From: Symsagittifera roscoffensis
Taxonomy: Eukaryota; Xenacoelomorpha; Acoela; Convolutidae
Assembly (NCBI RefSeq): GCF_963678635.1
Contig: NC_087063.1
Span: 17,300,449-17,364,448 of the forward strand
DNA: 64,000 nucleotides
Direction: 5' to 3'
In this document: in pieces, positions 26,233 to 39,000 of the stretch
How the letters are laid out: each line of letters starts with the position of its first letter
How positions within the stretch are numbered: position 1 is the first letter of the stretch
Program-made: the position numbers and the translations under genes
The notes under the pieces: generated by a model
What the model was told of the DNA's origin: nothing
Seen by the model: the letters and a program-made list of their open reading frames with translations, nothing else
The model's database searches: none

Positions 26233-27117
26233 TGTGCCAGTCGGTCATGTCTGGAGGTTTGACCTTGAGAAACGCGTAATTTTGGAGTGAAGTTTTGATT
26301 TTGAAAATTTCGAATGGAGCCTGTCATGCTCAGTTTTCTCGAACCAACTGAAAACAAAAAGTGAAAAATCAGAACGACCGAATTAACAATTGCGGGAAAC
26401 TACTCAAGAAAAAGGCAGGAAATTGCTATTCGCAATTTCTCGATACGAAATAATAAGAGAGTAGAGCTGTCTTATCCCGAAAATAGGAGAATATAACACA
26501 GACTTGAGAAAGGACGATTATTCGAACGGAACAGAGTGAACATTCAATGGAAGAGAGGACAATTCGAGTGTCCCGATGGTTCATACAGAAACTTTGATTC
26601 TTGAGACAGAACTTACTTCTGTTGTTAAAACTAATTAGCATCAAACTTATTCAGTTATATTATTTGATTCTCAAGCTGCTCATCTTTTAATTACTCCTCA
26701 TACTCAAGCGCATCGACATGTGAGTTCTCAATTTAAATTTCTCGAGTGTATTTTATGATAGTTATGTTGAGATAAGGCGAGTTTTAGGTTGATCCATCTG
26801 AAATGGATCAAAGTTCCACTGTCCAATAAAAAGTAACTTAGCGGATTGTTCCAACCCGGTTTTTAACGGCGTTCATGTATTTTGGGTATTTCGAGACCTA
26901 AGTATGGGGACGTTTTTATTTCTAGAGTGGGGGGGTATTTTGGTAGTGGCCTTTAAGCTGTAACGGGTCGTGGTCTCATGTCATAAGCGAACCGAATTGG
27001 CTCCGACTGATTTGAGGTGGAAAAACACAAGAGATAGTGTCCCTGACTCTTGAGCCAATGGTTATAGGGCCTATTTTTCTTAAGCCTCATGTGTGACTGC
27101 AGTAGACGAATGTTACA
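26233..27117 (+). repeat. E1 3' LTR
   Basis: 885 bp, TGTGCC...GTTACA. It differs from the 5' LTR at about six bases and one G-run indel, about 0.7%, a count made by eye. Confidence 0.95.
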
Positions 27118-27120
27118 AAG
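27118..27120. repeat. E1 target-site duplication, right copy (AAG)
   Basis: Matches 4357-4359. Beyond it the sequence continues as E3. Confidence 0.65.
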
Positions 27121-27599
27121 CCTTTCTAAATAAATAGTAAGTGAGTGTCTCTAAAGCCACTCAACTAAAATCAAAAGCAAATTTATAAATGCAACAATTT
27201 CAAAACTCAACTAAACGTTTCAGTTTTTCAATTACAACTTGGTTGCTTGGTTTCTCACTTGAGTTTTTTCACACACATAAAACAATTCTGAGTTTGAACT
27301 TTTTCTTCATTACTCCTTTGTTCTCTTCTTTTTTCGTCGTTTAGAAGTTCTAAAACTTCTACATTCTTCTAATTTTCGTCTCTATTTTCATCTTGCTTTT
27401 CGGTCATTCGTCAATGCTCCATTTCTTCCTCCTGTGATACTGACTCTGCACTCTCAGTCTCCGTATCTTGAAACACATCGTTAGCAATCCTGACGCTACT
27501 GGAAGCCGTCCTCCAACACTTCTGCTCTTCTACCCTCTGTTTGCAACAAGGTAGGGGATCCACGTTAGATTCTCTGTTCCTGCAGAAGCTGTTGTGGAG
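27121..27599 (-). other. E3 3' noncoding region, ORF-proximal part
   Basis: Continuation of 3840-4359 after E1. No coding frame seen; T-rich and C-rich on the plus strand. It joins the stop of the E3 second frame at 27600. Confidence 0.65.
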
Positions 27600-30479
27600 T
27601 CACAACGTCACGTTTCTCTCCAAATCTTCCTTTAACATCTCTGCCTTCTCTTTTCCACTACGTTCACTCGTCCTGGAAATTCTTTTCACAGCGGTGGTCA
27701 CTGCATTCCGATGAGTCACGAGAGCTCGCTTGAAAGCTCCTGCTCCAATGTCGAGCTGATATTCACTGTACACCCTGCCGTGCTTCGACATATGCTTTTT
27801 CGCATATTCGTACAACCATGCAGTCATATTAGCTCTGAACCATGGCATCAATCGTTTCCTTGCCCATATCTTCTTCACTTCCATCGGAATGCTTAGAACT
27901 TTGCACATTGTCTCAAAAAGATCTAAATCTTTTAGACAATCTAACTTCCGCAACTGTTCTCTCGTCGGTGCCTCCTGTCTGTTATTTTCTCTCACATGAG
28001 CTTCCAGCCATCGTATCGCCATCATAACTCTCACTATCACTATCGTTACGGGCTGTGATGAATCTGGTAAACCCATGGAGAGCAGCTCTCCAGAGTCCCA
28101 GATCAACATCAGATTACTACGCTTGGGATACCACCAGGTCGGCAGCAAGCAGTGGCAAGGAAACTCGTCATGTGTCAACATGATGCTCCTCCAATTACGT
28201 TTTCCCGAAGCTTCCAGTAATGGTTCCACTTCCATCATCACTCGGTGGACTTCATCATTCTCATCTACTGCATTGTAATCTGTGACAGTTGATCCTCTCT
28301 GTTTCTGTCTCTCAAAGTCACTGAAGTTCCCGCTCACATATCCCATGAACTTCTTTCCTAGTATTGACTCCAATTCTTGTTTGGTTCTCTCTGGAACTGC
28401 TGAGAACATCTCACATAGTAACTCGTATGACTTCTCGGACATTCTCGCCAGTCTCACACACTTCGGCACCGAGAAGGCCTGATCCACGATCGTCCTTGTA
28501 CTCTTCACGTCCACAGCTACGAAATGTACAGGGTATCTGCTCTTGAACATTGGAGCCAATGTTGAACCCACCAAATATCGTGCTCCTGATGGTCTACAAT
28601 AAGTCTCACTGTGTCTAATGTTCATTTCCGTCTCGATTGCTTCCCTCCATTTTCCTATGTTTTTCTGCTCAGTCTGCAGAACTCCTGGGAATACTTCTAC
28701 ACTGATGGCTGTGACCATCTCATGTTTCTGTTCTAGATTCAATAGTGACTCTAAAGAACCAAACATGCTGTAGAATCCTAGTGCAGTCACTAGATTCACA
28801 TCGGTTCCTCCATGGCAATCTGCTATCAGTTCCGTTTCTGTTCTTGCCCTCATCACTACATTTCCAAACAATACCGTCAATTGCTTGTGTTGTTTTTCCA
28901 GGGTCTTCACATAGTCCATATCTCCACGAACGTGACCCTCCAGTCCACAGACTTCCGCCAGACAGCTACCAGGTTTGACCCAGTCTTCTGGTCCCCAGCC
29001 AGGCAACTCCACTTTATCGTCTCCGTTGCTCTTAGAGGCCGTTATCATCACATTATATATGATGTTGAGGTCACGCAGGTTACAGTCTGCATTCAGTTCC
29101 CTCTGCACGTCTTGTGTCGCTCGCAATATCGAGTCAGCGTTGGGACTAGGACACCATGATGGCCTCATCAATTCCCACACTGCCATCAAGCTCGTCCTCA
29201 GTAATTCATCTGAGAATCCCAACCCAAACTCCACTCTTTTATCAGATTTTGGTACTGAAGGTGCAGTCACCTCTTCTTCCAAGACCAGTCCCAGTTTGGA
29301 CTGTGGATTGTTAACGCTTTTAATCGTTACAATTCTGGACGTCCAGAATCTTAGCAACACCGCCTGCTCATAATCGAAGAAGCAATCGCGTATGTCTTCA
29401 CTCAGGAAAGGGTTGTACGCGATCCCTATGATCCCGGATACATAGCCATACGATTTCTTCTTGATCGGTCCACAGTATTCACTGGATTTCGGCAATGATC
29501 CCATAGATTCTTTAGTGAGTCTCAGCTCCTTGTTTGAAAATCTCCTGATTTCGTCTATCTTTTTCATGGGTTCCAATTCCTCAGGTTCTTTCATGTTCAC
29601 CCTCATCGGTTTACTTTGCTGCATATCCAGCAGTACTAGCAAGAATAAGGCTTTCGTTCGCTCATCACCTTCCTTCAACATTTTAACACAGGTGTTTAAT
29701 GCAGGTACTGAAATCTGCTCTATCAGGAATCGAATGAAACAGAGAGCATCTCTCCGCTTCCCACGCGCTACTGCTGCTCCCTCTTGGACTATCAGATCCC
29801 TCAGGTTCGTCATAAGGAAAACCTTCTCCTCTTTTGATCTCTTCCTTTCTTCTGAATCATATTCTTCGCGAGTCAGTCCCATCATGCACCAGGCGAACCT
29901 GAGTTGCAACTCTGTTCTTACGTAAGGTACTGCCACGAGAGCATGTATTTTTGGCGTAATCCTCATTTCTTCTTCGAAATACCTTAATACTACTGCTTTC
30001 CATGGAAGGCTCACCAACTGCTCTATCGTTTCTGCTTGTATGTCGGACGACGCTAAAGTCCCGTACGCCTTCTGCTTGAGGGTGGTGCCTTGCAACATCG
30101 TTTCCAGATAACCCTCCATGGCTTTTTCGTCTTCCAGGGCCATCACATACCCTCTAGCCGAGTTTCGGTATTCTAACATCTCCATGTATCCACCGATGGG
30201 TTCATCTATCGACACAGTCTCCGACACTGTTAGTCGGTTATATTCCACCGGTATTAGTTGTCCTGCGACACTTCTCTTTCCATGATTCATGGGAGATGGC
30301 TTGAAGTCTTTCATTGTGCTCTCTCCACATTGGCTGAGTATTTCCATTTCTAAGGTTGCTCCAGTCAGAGTGCGGTCACTCCTTTTGGCTTTATAACCTG
30401 TTGACTTTATCCCCGCCATGAGAATGGGTGGCACCATCGCTATATCAGTTAACATTTTATCTGTGCCAGACAGTTGATA
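27600..30479 (-). pseudogene. E3 second giant frame, C-terminal region, cut by E2
   Basis: Open from the E2 junction (30479) to the stop at 27600, 951 codons from the first Met at 30455. It is the counterpart of E1 23052-25793. Conserved marks include LMRPSWCP, the PGSCL Cys motif, FSVPKCVRLARMS, CHCL followed by TWWYP, and VTHRN near the end. Upstream codons from 30479 to 30456 stay open and are in register with the frame that stops at 45971, so the insertion of E2 interrupted a single open frame. No known domain. Confidence 0.8.
30477..30479. repeat. E2 target-site duplication, left copy (ATA)
   Basis: ATA abuts the E2 LTR and recurs at 45971-45973. Bases beyond do not match, so the duplication is 3 bp, as for E1. 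Confidence 0.7.
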
Positions 30480-31384
30480 TGTAACATTCGTCTACTGTAG
30501 TCACACATGAGGCTTAAGAAAAGTAGGCCCTATAACCATTGGCTCAAGAGTCAGGGACACTATCTCTTGTGTTTTTCTACATCAAATCAGACGGAGCCAA
30601 TTCGGTTCGGTTGTGACATGAGACTACGACCCGTCAGAGCTTAAAGGCTGCTACCAAAATATCCCCCCACTCTAGAAATAAGAACGTCCCCATACTTAGG
30701 TCTCTAGATACCCAAAATACATGAACGCCGTTAAAAACCGGATCGGAACAATCCGTTAAGTTACTTTTTATTAGACAGTGGAACTTTGATCCATTTCAGA
30801 TGGATCAACCTAAAACTCGCCTTACCTCAACATAACAATCATAAAACACACTCTAGAAATTTAAATTGGGTACTCACATCGTAGCACGCTCAAGAACTGG
30901 GAGTAATTAAGTTAGTAAACAACTCGAGAATTAAATAATGTAACTAAATGAGTTAAATGTTTGTTAGTTTCAATAACAGGAACAAGTTTGAACTCTAGAG
31001 TATAGTTTCTCGTGAACCATTGGGACACTCAAGCTGTCCACTTTTCCATCGAAGGTTCACTCTAGTCCAGTTTGAATGATAATCCAGTCGAGCAATAATA
31101 GTCCAATTCTCGGGAATACGCTTCCTTCTGTTTCAGATAGGACAGCTCTACTCTAGCTTTATTGTGACGGAAATTGCGAATGGCAATTTCCTACTGCTTT
31201 ATCTGGCAACTTTCCTGCGATTGTTACTCGATCGTTCTGATTTCTCTTTTTCGGTTTTCAGTTATCGCGAGAGAATCGTGCATGACAGGCTCCATTCGAA
31301 TTTTTGAAAAATCAAATTTCACTCCAAAATTAAGCGTTCTTGTTTTTCTCAAGGTCAAACTTCCAAATATGACCGACTGGCACA
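30480..31384 (-). repeat. E2 3' LTR
   Basis: 905 bp, TG...CA, matching 45064-45970. It carries the same hairpin/AATAAA arrangement and inverted repeat as E1. Confidence 0.95.
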
Positions 31385-31396
31385 TACTCCCCGGAC
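31385..31396 (-). promoter_or_regulatory. E2 3' polypurine tract
   Basis: On the minus strand GTCCGGGGAGTA directly abuts the LTR. Confidence 0.8.
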
Positions 31397-31813
31397 TCAA
31401 GATCGATGTCCTCATCGCGTGCTGTCGTCTGCCAGTGAGTCCCAGAAAACCGAGTGTTGCTCAAGGTACAGTGCCAGTGGTCATTTACAGAAGTTTGCAG
31501 CAGACTTAAGCTTATCTACACCCCAAAATTCACGGCCATGTAAAATTTTCACACTATCGCTAAACAACAATCAAAATCTGCACACACCTGCACCCTTGAA
31601 TTCTCGCTTTTCAATCCAATTATTTAAAATTTCTTTTGTCCCATTCAATCAGGAAATTGTCATGCAGCATTTTGATTTATATAGTAAATATAGCATATTA
31701 ATAACAATATCTGATTCGTTAAAATTTCTTTTTCGTGAACCCAGGTTTCATCCGGATTCACACTCAAGCCCCCCTTTCCGTCTCAAGACTCAAGATCTCT
31801 TCGAACCATCAGC
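31397..31813 (-). other. E2 3' noncoding region
   Basis: Matches E1 25794-26220 closely. No coding frame on the element strand. Confidence 0.65.
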
Positions 31814-32248
31814 TCATTTCGCACTCTTCGCCTTGGAGGTGCCGTCCCCTGAAGTACTGGATACGGCAAACTGTCTCAACAGTTCTTCTTCATCATCGGA
31901 GCTAATCACGATCTCCTCCCAAGCCTTCAGCTGTTCATAGGATCGCATCCATTCCCTTTGCTCCTGCAACCTCTTTGCCTGGTTGGGTAGTGCCTTCACC
32001 CTAGATTCCCGGTTCAAACAAAAGGAGTTGTGCAGGCTCAGGCTCACGTTCTTCGCCAAGTCCACCTCTAGTATCGATTCCCTCGCTTTGGTATTGTCTC
32101 TAGACATTTTACCCACTCTTTTCCATCCTGTCGTGATCACATTTCGATGGGTCAACAGGGGTTTCTTGAAAGCTTCCGGCCCAATCTCGGCCTGGAACTG
32201 TCGATACTCCTGATGGCCTAGTTGGTAGTGGGAATTCTCCTGCGCCAT
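31814..32248 (-). pseudogene. E2 second giant frame, residual C-terminus
   Basis: Its last about 130 codons match the end of E1 23052-25793 from EYRQFQAEIG to the stop, so the deletion removed everything before. The nominal Met lies upstream of the deletion junction in a non-native frame. Not expected to be functional. Confidence 0.75.
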
Positions 32249-32561
32249 ATTCGGTATTGTTACTCAGGCAAGGATTCCTTGCCAAGTCAAAGCCCCTTAC
32301 TCCTCCATCCACATTCCAACACAACCATCTGGTCTGTTCCTGATTTGATATTCCCTCGGTGGTGTAGCCGACCATCAAGACAGCCTCCGTCGCAGACTCC
32401 CTGCACTCACCCTGTTCTTCCAACTGGAGGATGGCATTCAGCATTACCGCCATTCTCTCGTCTATCTGGGTATAATCCAGGTCCCTCAGGCGTCTGTACA
32501 GCTCATCGAGAGTAGGCTTCTTCAGGGCCGCGGGCATGGATTTCCAGAACCTGTCTGCCAT
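32109..32561 (-). pseudogene. E2 second giant frame, residual N-terminus
   Basis: Starts at MADRFWKSM like E1 16950. It reads without the E1 frameshift through WNVDGG and FDLARNP to FPLPTRP, then crosses the deletion junction near 32212 into a wrong frame of the 3' end. It provides the reference showing that E1 lost one base near 17208. Confidence 0.75.
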
Positions 32562-33054
32562 TTTCTGTGACTTCGGGATGTATTCAAGTGTTAACCAGCT
32601 CAAGAACTACCTTACCAACTCAAGAATTGACCAACTTAAGAATTCTCTAGAAACGTCTCCTTGCAAATGCTTGCTGCAGGTGTCGATTATCGCGAGTTCA
32701 ATCAAGATTTCCCTTTCTGTCTCTCGCTTGAGTATAGTTGGATTTTCAACTTTGTTTATCAAACTTGATCTGAAAACAGAAACCATTTTAAGACTTAATA
32801 TGTCATGTTCCTAACCTAGAAACCCCCCTTTTACCAGTATGGTTAAAATCTTATCATTTTCATTCCACTTAAAACAATTCAATTGGAATTTCTTTAAAAG
32901 CATGCAGATTCATTTTATGTTTTAGCACCGTTAATCCTTCTAAAATTCAATTGTCATGCCAATCGCGTCTTAAGATCCCTTTACCTGTGCCGCACCCCAG
33001 TACCTAACTCGAGACTCCTCCCTCACGCCCACTCGAGACCCCCGTGTGCCCAAC
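32562..33054 (-). other. E2 spacer between the two frames
   Basis: No coding frame. It includes short repeats with CTTGAG near 32580-32650, immediately before the second frame, like the 20-bp repeats of E1 in position but not in sequence. Confidence 0.55.
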
Positions 33055-33852
33055 TCAGGCGATGCTCAAGTAGTATTTCTTGTGAAGATACACTATCATC
33101 TCCATTTCCGCGAAGACTACGTGTAGGATAGCGTACAATTCCCTTGAGCTCAATTTGCCCCTGTTTGGGTCATACACCGGTATTGAGACCTCCGTTATTC
33201 CTCTTTCAATCATGAAGTCTCGTAGTCTTGTTAGTGCCAACATCACGTGTTCGGGATCAATTGTGTTCCTGTCATTGACCCTCGTCACTAGGAAGCACAG
33301 ATATTTGCCCGGGACTTGTGCTACTGATGGTGGAAGCGCTGCCATCCCTCCCAGTCATGGTCTCTGTCTGAACAGAAACTCCGCGTTCTGGTACTCTCTT
33401 TTGAAGTCAGCTTCCAATCTTGATTTGAAACTCATGTCCGCCGTGATGCAGATCGCGCTAGTCCTGTTTGACAGGATGAAGTCGCTATCCGTTATCATGA
33501 TGTTTTCCGAGTACTCATTGGGTATTTCAAATTTCGTTTTGAAATTCCGACCTATGGTAGGCTCTGGCTCTTCTTCTTCCAGTTCCAATTCGCTTGTTTC
33601 TCTCACTTCCTTGAGCTTCTTTATCATCAAATTTTCGGTGTGGGTAAGTCCTACCCCCACTCCCCGGACAAAAATATTTATCGACGTCCCCGTCGATGTT
33701 GTCGGGTCTGAATTGTCCGGAGGAATGTCCAGCGGCCTGTCTGTTGCCGTCCATCCGAAAAGAGGGTCCTCTGTCTTCATATAATTTGCCGATGACACGT
33801 CGACTTGTTGAATGCTTTGTCCTTCGTGGCTCTCGTCTTTGACATCGCGCAT
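33055..33852 (-). pseudogene. E2 Pol C-terminus with macrodomain-like module
   Basis: The frame continues Pol after a one-base insertion near 33860 (extra A relative to E1). A TGA at about 33352-33354 replaces the Gly codon of the E1 sequence, just before GGMAALPP, so the macrodomain is split. Both halves are almost identical to E1 (13623-16511), including the YLHKKYYLSIA end. Confidence 0.8.
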
Positions 33853-36040
33853 CCACTCTAGTATTCCTCAAGTTTGTGTTCTCCCTCCTCCCTATCTCAC
33901 TCTGTTCGAGATCCGTCTCCAATTCTGGTGTCGAGTAGTCTTCCTGCGGATAGTGTCCACCATCGTCAATGACCTGCCATTCCTCTTCGGCTTCCAGTTC
34001 GCCTGTACTCAGTAGTTCCTCGCCCAATTTGTCTGGCTGTATCTTATCGATCAAGAAGTCATCCCCGTATCTTTTGTACCTCATGCCGGTCCGTTTACGA
34101 TTGCCAGTCCTGGTTCCCGGTGGTATTGGTCGATCTGGCTCCATCCACTTCGGCACCTCATCTTGAACCGGGTCGTTCCAGTCTTCTTCTACAAACGATC
34201 CTGCCTCAGACTCCACCTCTATCTTTTCATTGTCGTCCAAACTCAAGTTCTCATTACCATCATTTTTCTCTCTGGTGCCTTTTTCATTCACTTCACACGC
34301 TGGCTCTACCACCAGGTACTCGAGACCCTCCATGTCCTTAGGTATGCACCAGTCCTCCGGGGACGGGACGTGAGGCTTCAGATTTTCATAATGTGCTGCT
34401 CGCCCAGTACTCAAGCGGTAGAACCGTCCTTGTTGATGCACTTCCGTTATCATGAATGGTAATCTCCACTTCTTGAGTAGTTTCTTTGTTCCTTTGGGCG
34501 GTATGACATTTTGGAAGACCCACACGTATTGGCCCACTTCATATGGCTTTGCTTGTAATATTTTTTCGTCATATTTTCTGCGTTGTCTCATTTGCGCTTG
34601 CGCCGTGTTCCTCCTGCATAGCTCGTTTAGCTCATGTTGTCTTTTGATCGCTTCTTTCACGTATGCCTGAGGCGACGTCCTTTTCCCCTCGTATTCCGGG
34701 TAAAAGAATGTCAGAGGCATTGCTCTCTCCCTGCCCGTCAACATCATGAAAGGACTGATGCCCGTCGTTGAGTGCTGTGTACTGTTGTAGGCCCCTACTA
34801 CCTGTGGCAGGTATTTATCCCAGTCCGTCATGTATCTTGAGCAGTACACCCTTAACATGTTGACCAGTGTCCTGTTCTGTCTCTCTACCAACCCATTGGT
34901 CTGTGGATGGTAGGTCGTCGAGTGTGCTTGAGCAATGTGCGATCTCCTCATCAATTCTTTTGTCAAGTCCCCCACAAAACCTTTGCCGTTGTCCGACAGG
35001 AAAGTCATTGGACAACCATACCGCGATATCCAATGCGTTATCAGATGATCACATGTCTCCTCGGCCGAGGCTGTCTGGCACGGAACCGCTTCCGCCAACT
35101 TTGTGAAGTGATCTATTATAACCAGTATCTGGTTATATCCTGACTCTGTCATGCAGATTTTTTGATGGTCTATCTGCACCACTTCATTGAACTCTGAGCT
35201 CTCGACGGACTTGAGGGGGAACTTCATCTTCCTTGGGTCTTTTACCTGGAGGCATGCCAGGCAGGCATTCACCCATCTCTCGCAAGCTTTTCTCATTCCT
35301 GGCCAATCAAACCTGTGAAGTATCCTTTGTTGTACTTTATCTATCCCCTGGTGCCCCATCTGGTCGTGCGATCTGAAAAGCACCTCCGTTTGATACAATT
35401 GTGGCAGTATGATGAGGTTGTGTTTGTGTAATATCTTCTCCTCATCTTTCCTCTTGCATGCTACCACCCCATCAGCTGTGTGGTAGAGTAAGTCTTTCTT
35501 TTCTTTGTAGAACTGGCTCAAGATCTTGTAGCTGTCTTCCTCGAGTTCCCCCTTCTCCTTGACCCCCGACTGGATCCATTTGGATAGGTTACTTGTCATT
35601 TTGTCATTCTTTTGGGCTCTTATTAGGTCTGACAGCCTATATCTCGCCTTGACATGCTCCTTTAGCGCCATGATCTGTCCATTCATCTCACCAGGGTTGT
35701 GGATGTCATCACTCAGCTTCACGCATATCATCCTTTTCACGATTTTCATATCATCTTCTGGCACCAGATTCGTTCTGACGTTTGAATTGCATGATAGTTC
35801 CCTGAATGGCTTCCTTGAAACCGCAATTTTCTCAAGTTCTTCACCACCTCGTATATCCTGTATGTCCAGATTGTACGTTCCTGAAGATGGATCCGTCTGT
35901 AACTCCCTGTCGTGGTGCCTTATCTTCTCTTCCGCCAATATCATGCACAGACTGTCTTGGTTTTCGCTGCTCTCATCCGAGTCTTCATCCCATTCTTCAC
36001 CGGACAATTTTCCTTCTCCGGTTTCTTCTTCCGTGGACAT
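33527..36040 (-). CDS. E2 integrase segment of Pol
   Basis: 837 codons. HHCC zinc domain and the D, D (in SDNG) and E (in GLVER) of the catalytic core are present. The GPF motif is changed: WRLPF instead of WRGPF. The upstream junction with the RT/RNase H frame is broken by a one-base deletion before 36064. After about 33860 the frame is wrong (see the 33055-33852 entry), so the last about 110 codons are not native. Confidence 0.85.
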   Translation of the reverse strand: MSTEEETGEGKLSGEEWDEDSDESSENQDSLCMILAEEKIRHHDRELQTDPSSGTYNLDIQDIRGGEELEKIAVSRKPFRELSCNSNVRTNLVPEDDMKIVKRMICVKLSDDIHNPGEMNGQIMALKEHVKARYRLSDLIRAQKNDKMTSNLSKWIQSGVKEKGELEEDSYKILSQFYKEKKDLLYHTADGVVACKRKDEEKILHKHNLIILPQLYQTEVLFRSHDQMGHQGIDKVQQRILHRFDWPGMRKACERWVNACLACLQVKDPRKMKFPLKSVESSEFNEVVQIDHQKICMTESGYNQILVIIDHFTKLAEAVPCQTASAEETCDHLITHWISRYGCPMTFLSDNGKGFVGDLTKELMRRSHIAQAHSTTYHPQTNGLVERQNRTLVNMLRVYCSRYMTDWDKYLPQVVGAYNSTQHSTTGISPFMMLTGRERAMPLTFFYPEYEGKRTSPQAYVKEAIKRQHELNELCRRNTAQAQMRQRRKYDEKILQAKPYEVGQYVWVFQNVIPPKGTKKLLKKWRLPFMITEVHQQGRFYRLSTGRAAHYENLKPHVPSPEDWCIPKDMEGLEYLVVEPACEVNEKGTREKNDGNENLSLDDNEKIEVESEAGSFVEEDWNDPVQDEVPKWMEPDRPIPPGTRTGNRKRTGMRYKRYGDDFLIDKIQPDKLGEELLSTGELEAEEEWQVIDDGGHYPQEDYSTPELETDLEQSEIGRRENTNLRNTRVDARCQRREPRRTKHSTSRRVIGKLYEDRGPSFRMDGNRQAAGHSSGQFRPDNIDGDVDKYFCPGSGGRTYPHRKFDDKEAQGSERNKRIGTGRRRARAYHRSEFQNEI
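33649..33697 (-). promoter_or_regulatory. E2 conserved hairpin and internal polypurine tract
   Basis: Same block as E1 15869-15917: hairpin at 33680-33697, purine tract at 33649-33669 when read on the minus strand. Confidence 0.6.
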
Positions 36041-36063
36041 GGACCATTCCCCGGACTCTTGAC

Positions 36064-39000
36064 CTAGTCCAGGTGTTCAGTATCTTCTTTGAACACCACT
36101 TTCTTTTTCCTAACCTTGGTCTGCTCCAGAACGTTTTCGGGGATTTTGTCAACTAGTGACCGCACGACATCTTTGCTGTCAGTGACGCTTCCTCTTGAGG
36201 AGTCAGTATTGTTCACTGTTTCTTTTCTCCGAAGTATAGTGACTTCCGGTTCCTCTTGACCCTTCTCTTGGATCACGGGCTTATCATCTGATAGTTTCTC
36301 GAGCAACCTCATTAAGTCGTCATCTATCTGTGCAGTTCCCGCTTCTACCTGGTTAAGATCATAGCCTTTTGCCTTGAGCGTCTCCTTCACGATCTTCGAC
36401 TTGAGTATTATCTCTATCGGAATCCTTCTGCTCTTCTTCAAGATGGTCTTTCCTGGAGGTTCTTTAGGTGATTCAGGATGATCTTCAATCGGTTTGCCTG
36501 ATTTGTCCAGCCATCTCGTGAGTGGAAGACTGTCGTACGTTTCCTTGTCCATGAAGGAGAAGCCATCTTTGATTTCAGGTCTGTCTGCCTCTCTTTGCTC
36601 TTGTCTCTCATAGAACTCCGTCTTCTTACTCAAGCTGTCGGCATTCTGATGTTTATCTCGTGTTCTATGATCAATTATCATGTTGTATCCGTCCAGGCGA
36701 ACTATCCACCTCCCAATGTAACTTTGGTCCAATGAGTACGTTTTCAGCCAGCTCAGTGCTCTGTTGTCGACTCGCAACTTGAATGGCTCACTGACCAGGT
36801 ATGCCCTGTATTTCTCAACGAAGGTAACCACCGCGAACATCTCTGCTTTCGGTGCTCCGTACTTCATTTCCGTGTCACTTAGGACTTTGTTTCCGTACGC
36901 TATTGGTCTCAAGACTGTCTTCCCATTCCATTCTTGTTCTTGATGGAGAATTCCAGAAATCGCGACTACCGACGCATCCGTGTCCAGCACGTACATCCCT
37001 TTCTCAGTCGGCATACCCAGTACTGGTGCCTCACATAGCTCTTTCTTTATTTTCTGGAATGACTCTTCTGCTGCGTTGTTCCACGTTAACTTCTTGCCCT
37101 TGTGTCTCATTAATTGTTGCATCGGGTATAACTTGTCCGCATAGTCTTTGACGAACTCTCTATAATAGTTAGCGAAACCCAGGAAGCTCATCAACTGGTG
37201 TTCTGTCTTCGGTGATTTCCAGGTTAGGACTGCTTCCACGGCGTCCGGATCAGGTCTGATGCCGTGCCTGTCTACCATCCTGCCCAAGTATTTTATTGAG
37301 TCCTTGAGTATCTCGCACTTTGATGGTTTACACTTTAGCCCCGACCTTTTCATGCATGCAAACACTTCGTCAAGTCTCTCAATGTGGTCTTCTAGTGTGG
37401 GCGTCGCTATTACTACGTCATCCACGTAGCACATTACCAGATTGCCATACTTCTTCCTCACGCCTATCAGCGCGTGTGCCATCAACCGCTGAAACGTGGC
37501 TGTGGCATTGCAAAGTCCAAACGGCATCCGTTTCCATTGAAACAGACCCAACTCGCAGGCAAACCCTGTCTTGTCCCTGTCCTGCTTCCTTAGTGGTACC
37601 TGCCAGAAGGCCGAGCCTAAATCAAGAGTCGTAAAAAATTTTGCATCACCTAACTTCGAGAGGCTCTCATCAATCCTAGGTATGGGATAGGCATCCTTCA
37701 CCGTGACGGAGTTCAGGTATCGAAAGTCACAACAAAACCTCAACTGGTCGCCTTTCTTTTTGGCCATCACTACTCCACACGCCCACGGTGACTTGGATGG
37801 TTCTATCATGGCATACTCTAGTAACGTCTCGATTTCTTTTCTACACGCCTCCGATTTGTGTGGGGTCATGCGCCTCGCCCCCTCCCTGTGCGGTACCGCG
37901 TTCTCCTCAAGTTCTATTTCATGCTCAACGAAATTACAACACCCGATATCCGCTTTATGCCTCGAAAAAACTTCTTCGTTCCGCTCTAGTACGTCCTTGA
38001 TGGCTTCGAGCTGTTCATCTGTCAGTTTGCCTCTCAAATGTTCAATCTCCGGCAGAACCGGTTTATCAGTTTGCATTTCATCTAGTGTGGGCCGCTCTGG
38101 AAAGTTCGAACAGCTCGACAGCCCATCGTCCGTCTCTGACTTAAGTGATTTGACAAGACCTGAAGAATCTTTTATTTTCTGCAATCGTCTCAAGATACAA
38201 ATTTTGTCCCTATGATTGGGACAATCAACAACTTCATTTTCTTTTGATTTCTCAGTTGTTTCATATCGGGTTTTAACCGGTAAAGCATATCCCAGTTTCC
38301 TCCCTCTCTGTATGGTGATCGGTATATCAAGAGTATTCAACAAGACACTGACGCAGAGGCCGCTCTTCGTTATCGAGAAGGATCTTCCTAAAACAGCAGC
38401 ACTTTGACTATTAGGATTCGGAACTATACACACTTGCTTGTTGTCACTTAGTTCATTGTAATTTTTCATCCTCAAGCCTACGATTGCCGCTTCATTCGCC
38501 TTTAACCTCACCCTCCTACTCAAGAAAACCGGTGCTTTGGTTTCATTTGCCATTATTAAATTTACCGGTTTGATTGCGTACCTCCTATCCGGGTTCCGTA
38601 TCCTGAACATTGCGTTATTTAGATCAATCGCTACATCAAAATTCCTGATGAAGTCTCTGCTCAAAATGAATTGGTCAGATTCATCTAGGTTTTCTACCAC
38701 GAGAAAGCTCATCCACAAGTTACGTTCCCCCAAATTGAGGGCTATTATCGGCGTCCTGCCCAGCACCCGAAGGGCCCCTTTGTTTGCAGCTGACAGCCGT
38801 ATTCTCGAGTCTATCAAATCACCTTTGTTAAAGCCCATTCGTTCCCAAGTTTCGATTGGTATGACGCTCAAGACTGCTCCCGTATCAAGTAACCCACGTA
38901 ACTGAGTCTTTTTGCCACTTATGTCTAGCACGTGCCCTGTCACATCTGCCTCCGTCCCGATGTGCATCGCATCTTCTTCAAGCATGGCGCAGTGTCCAAT

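Larger units (their letters stand above)
4360..27117 (+). mobile_element. E1: near full-length giant Ty3/gypsy-type LTR retrotransposon
   Basis: 22,758 bp bounded by two LTRs (4360-5243 and 26233-27117) that differ at about six bases and one indel. In order: LTR, 2.46-kb leader, Gag-Pol (7704-16511), 440-bp spacer, second giant frame (16950-25793), 3' noncoding region, polypurine tract, LTR. It lies in the 3' noncoding region of E3 in opposite orientation. LTR similarity makes it the youngest of the three insertions, yet its frames carry several stops and indels. Confidence 0.95.
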
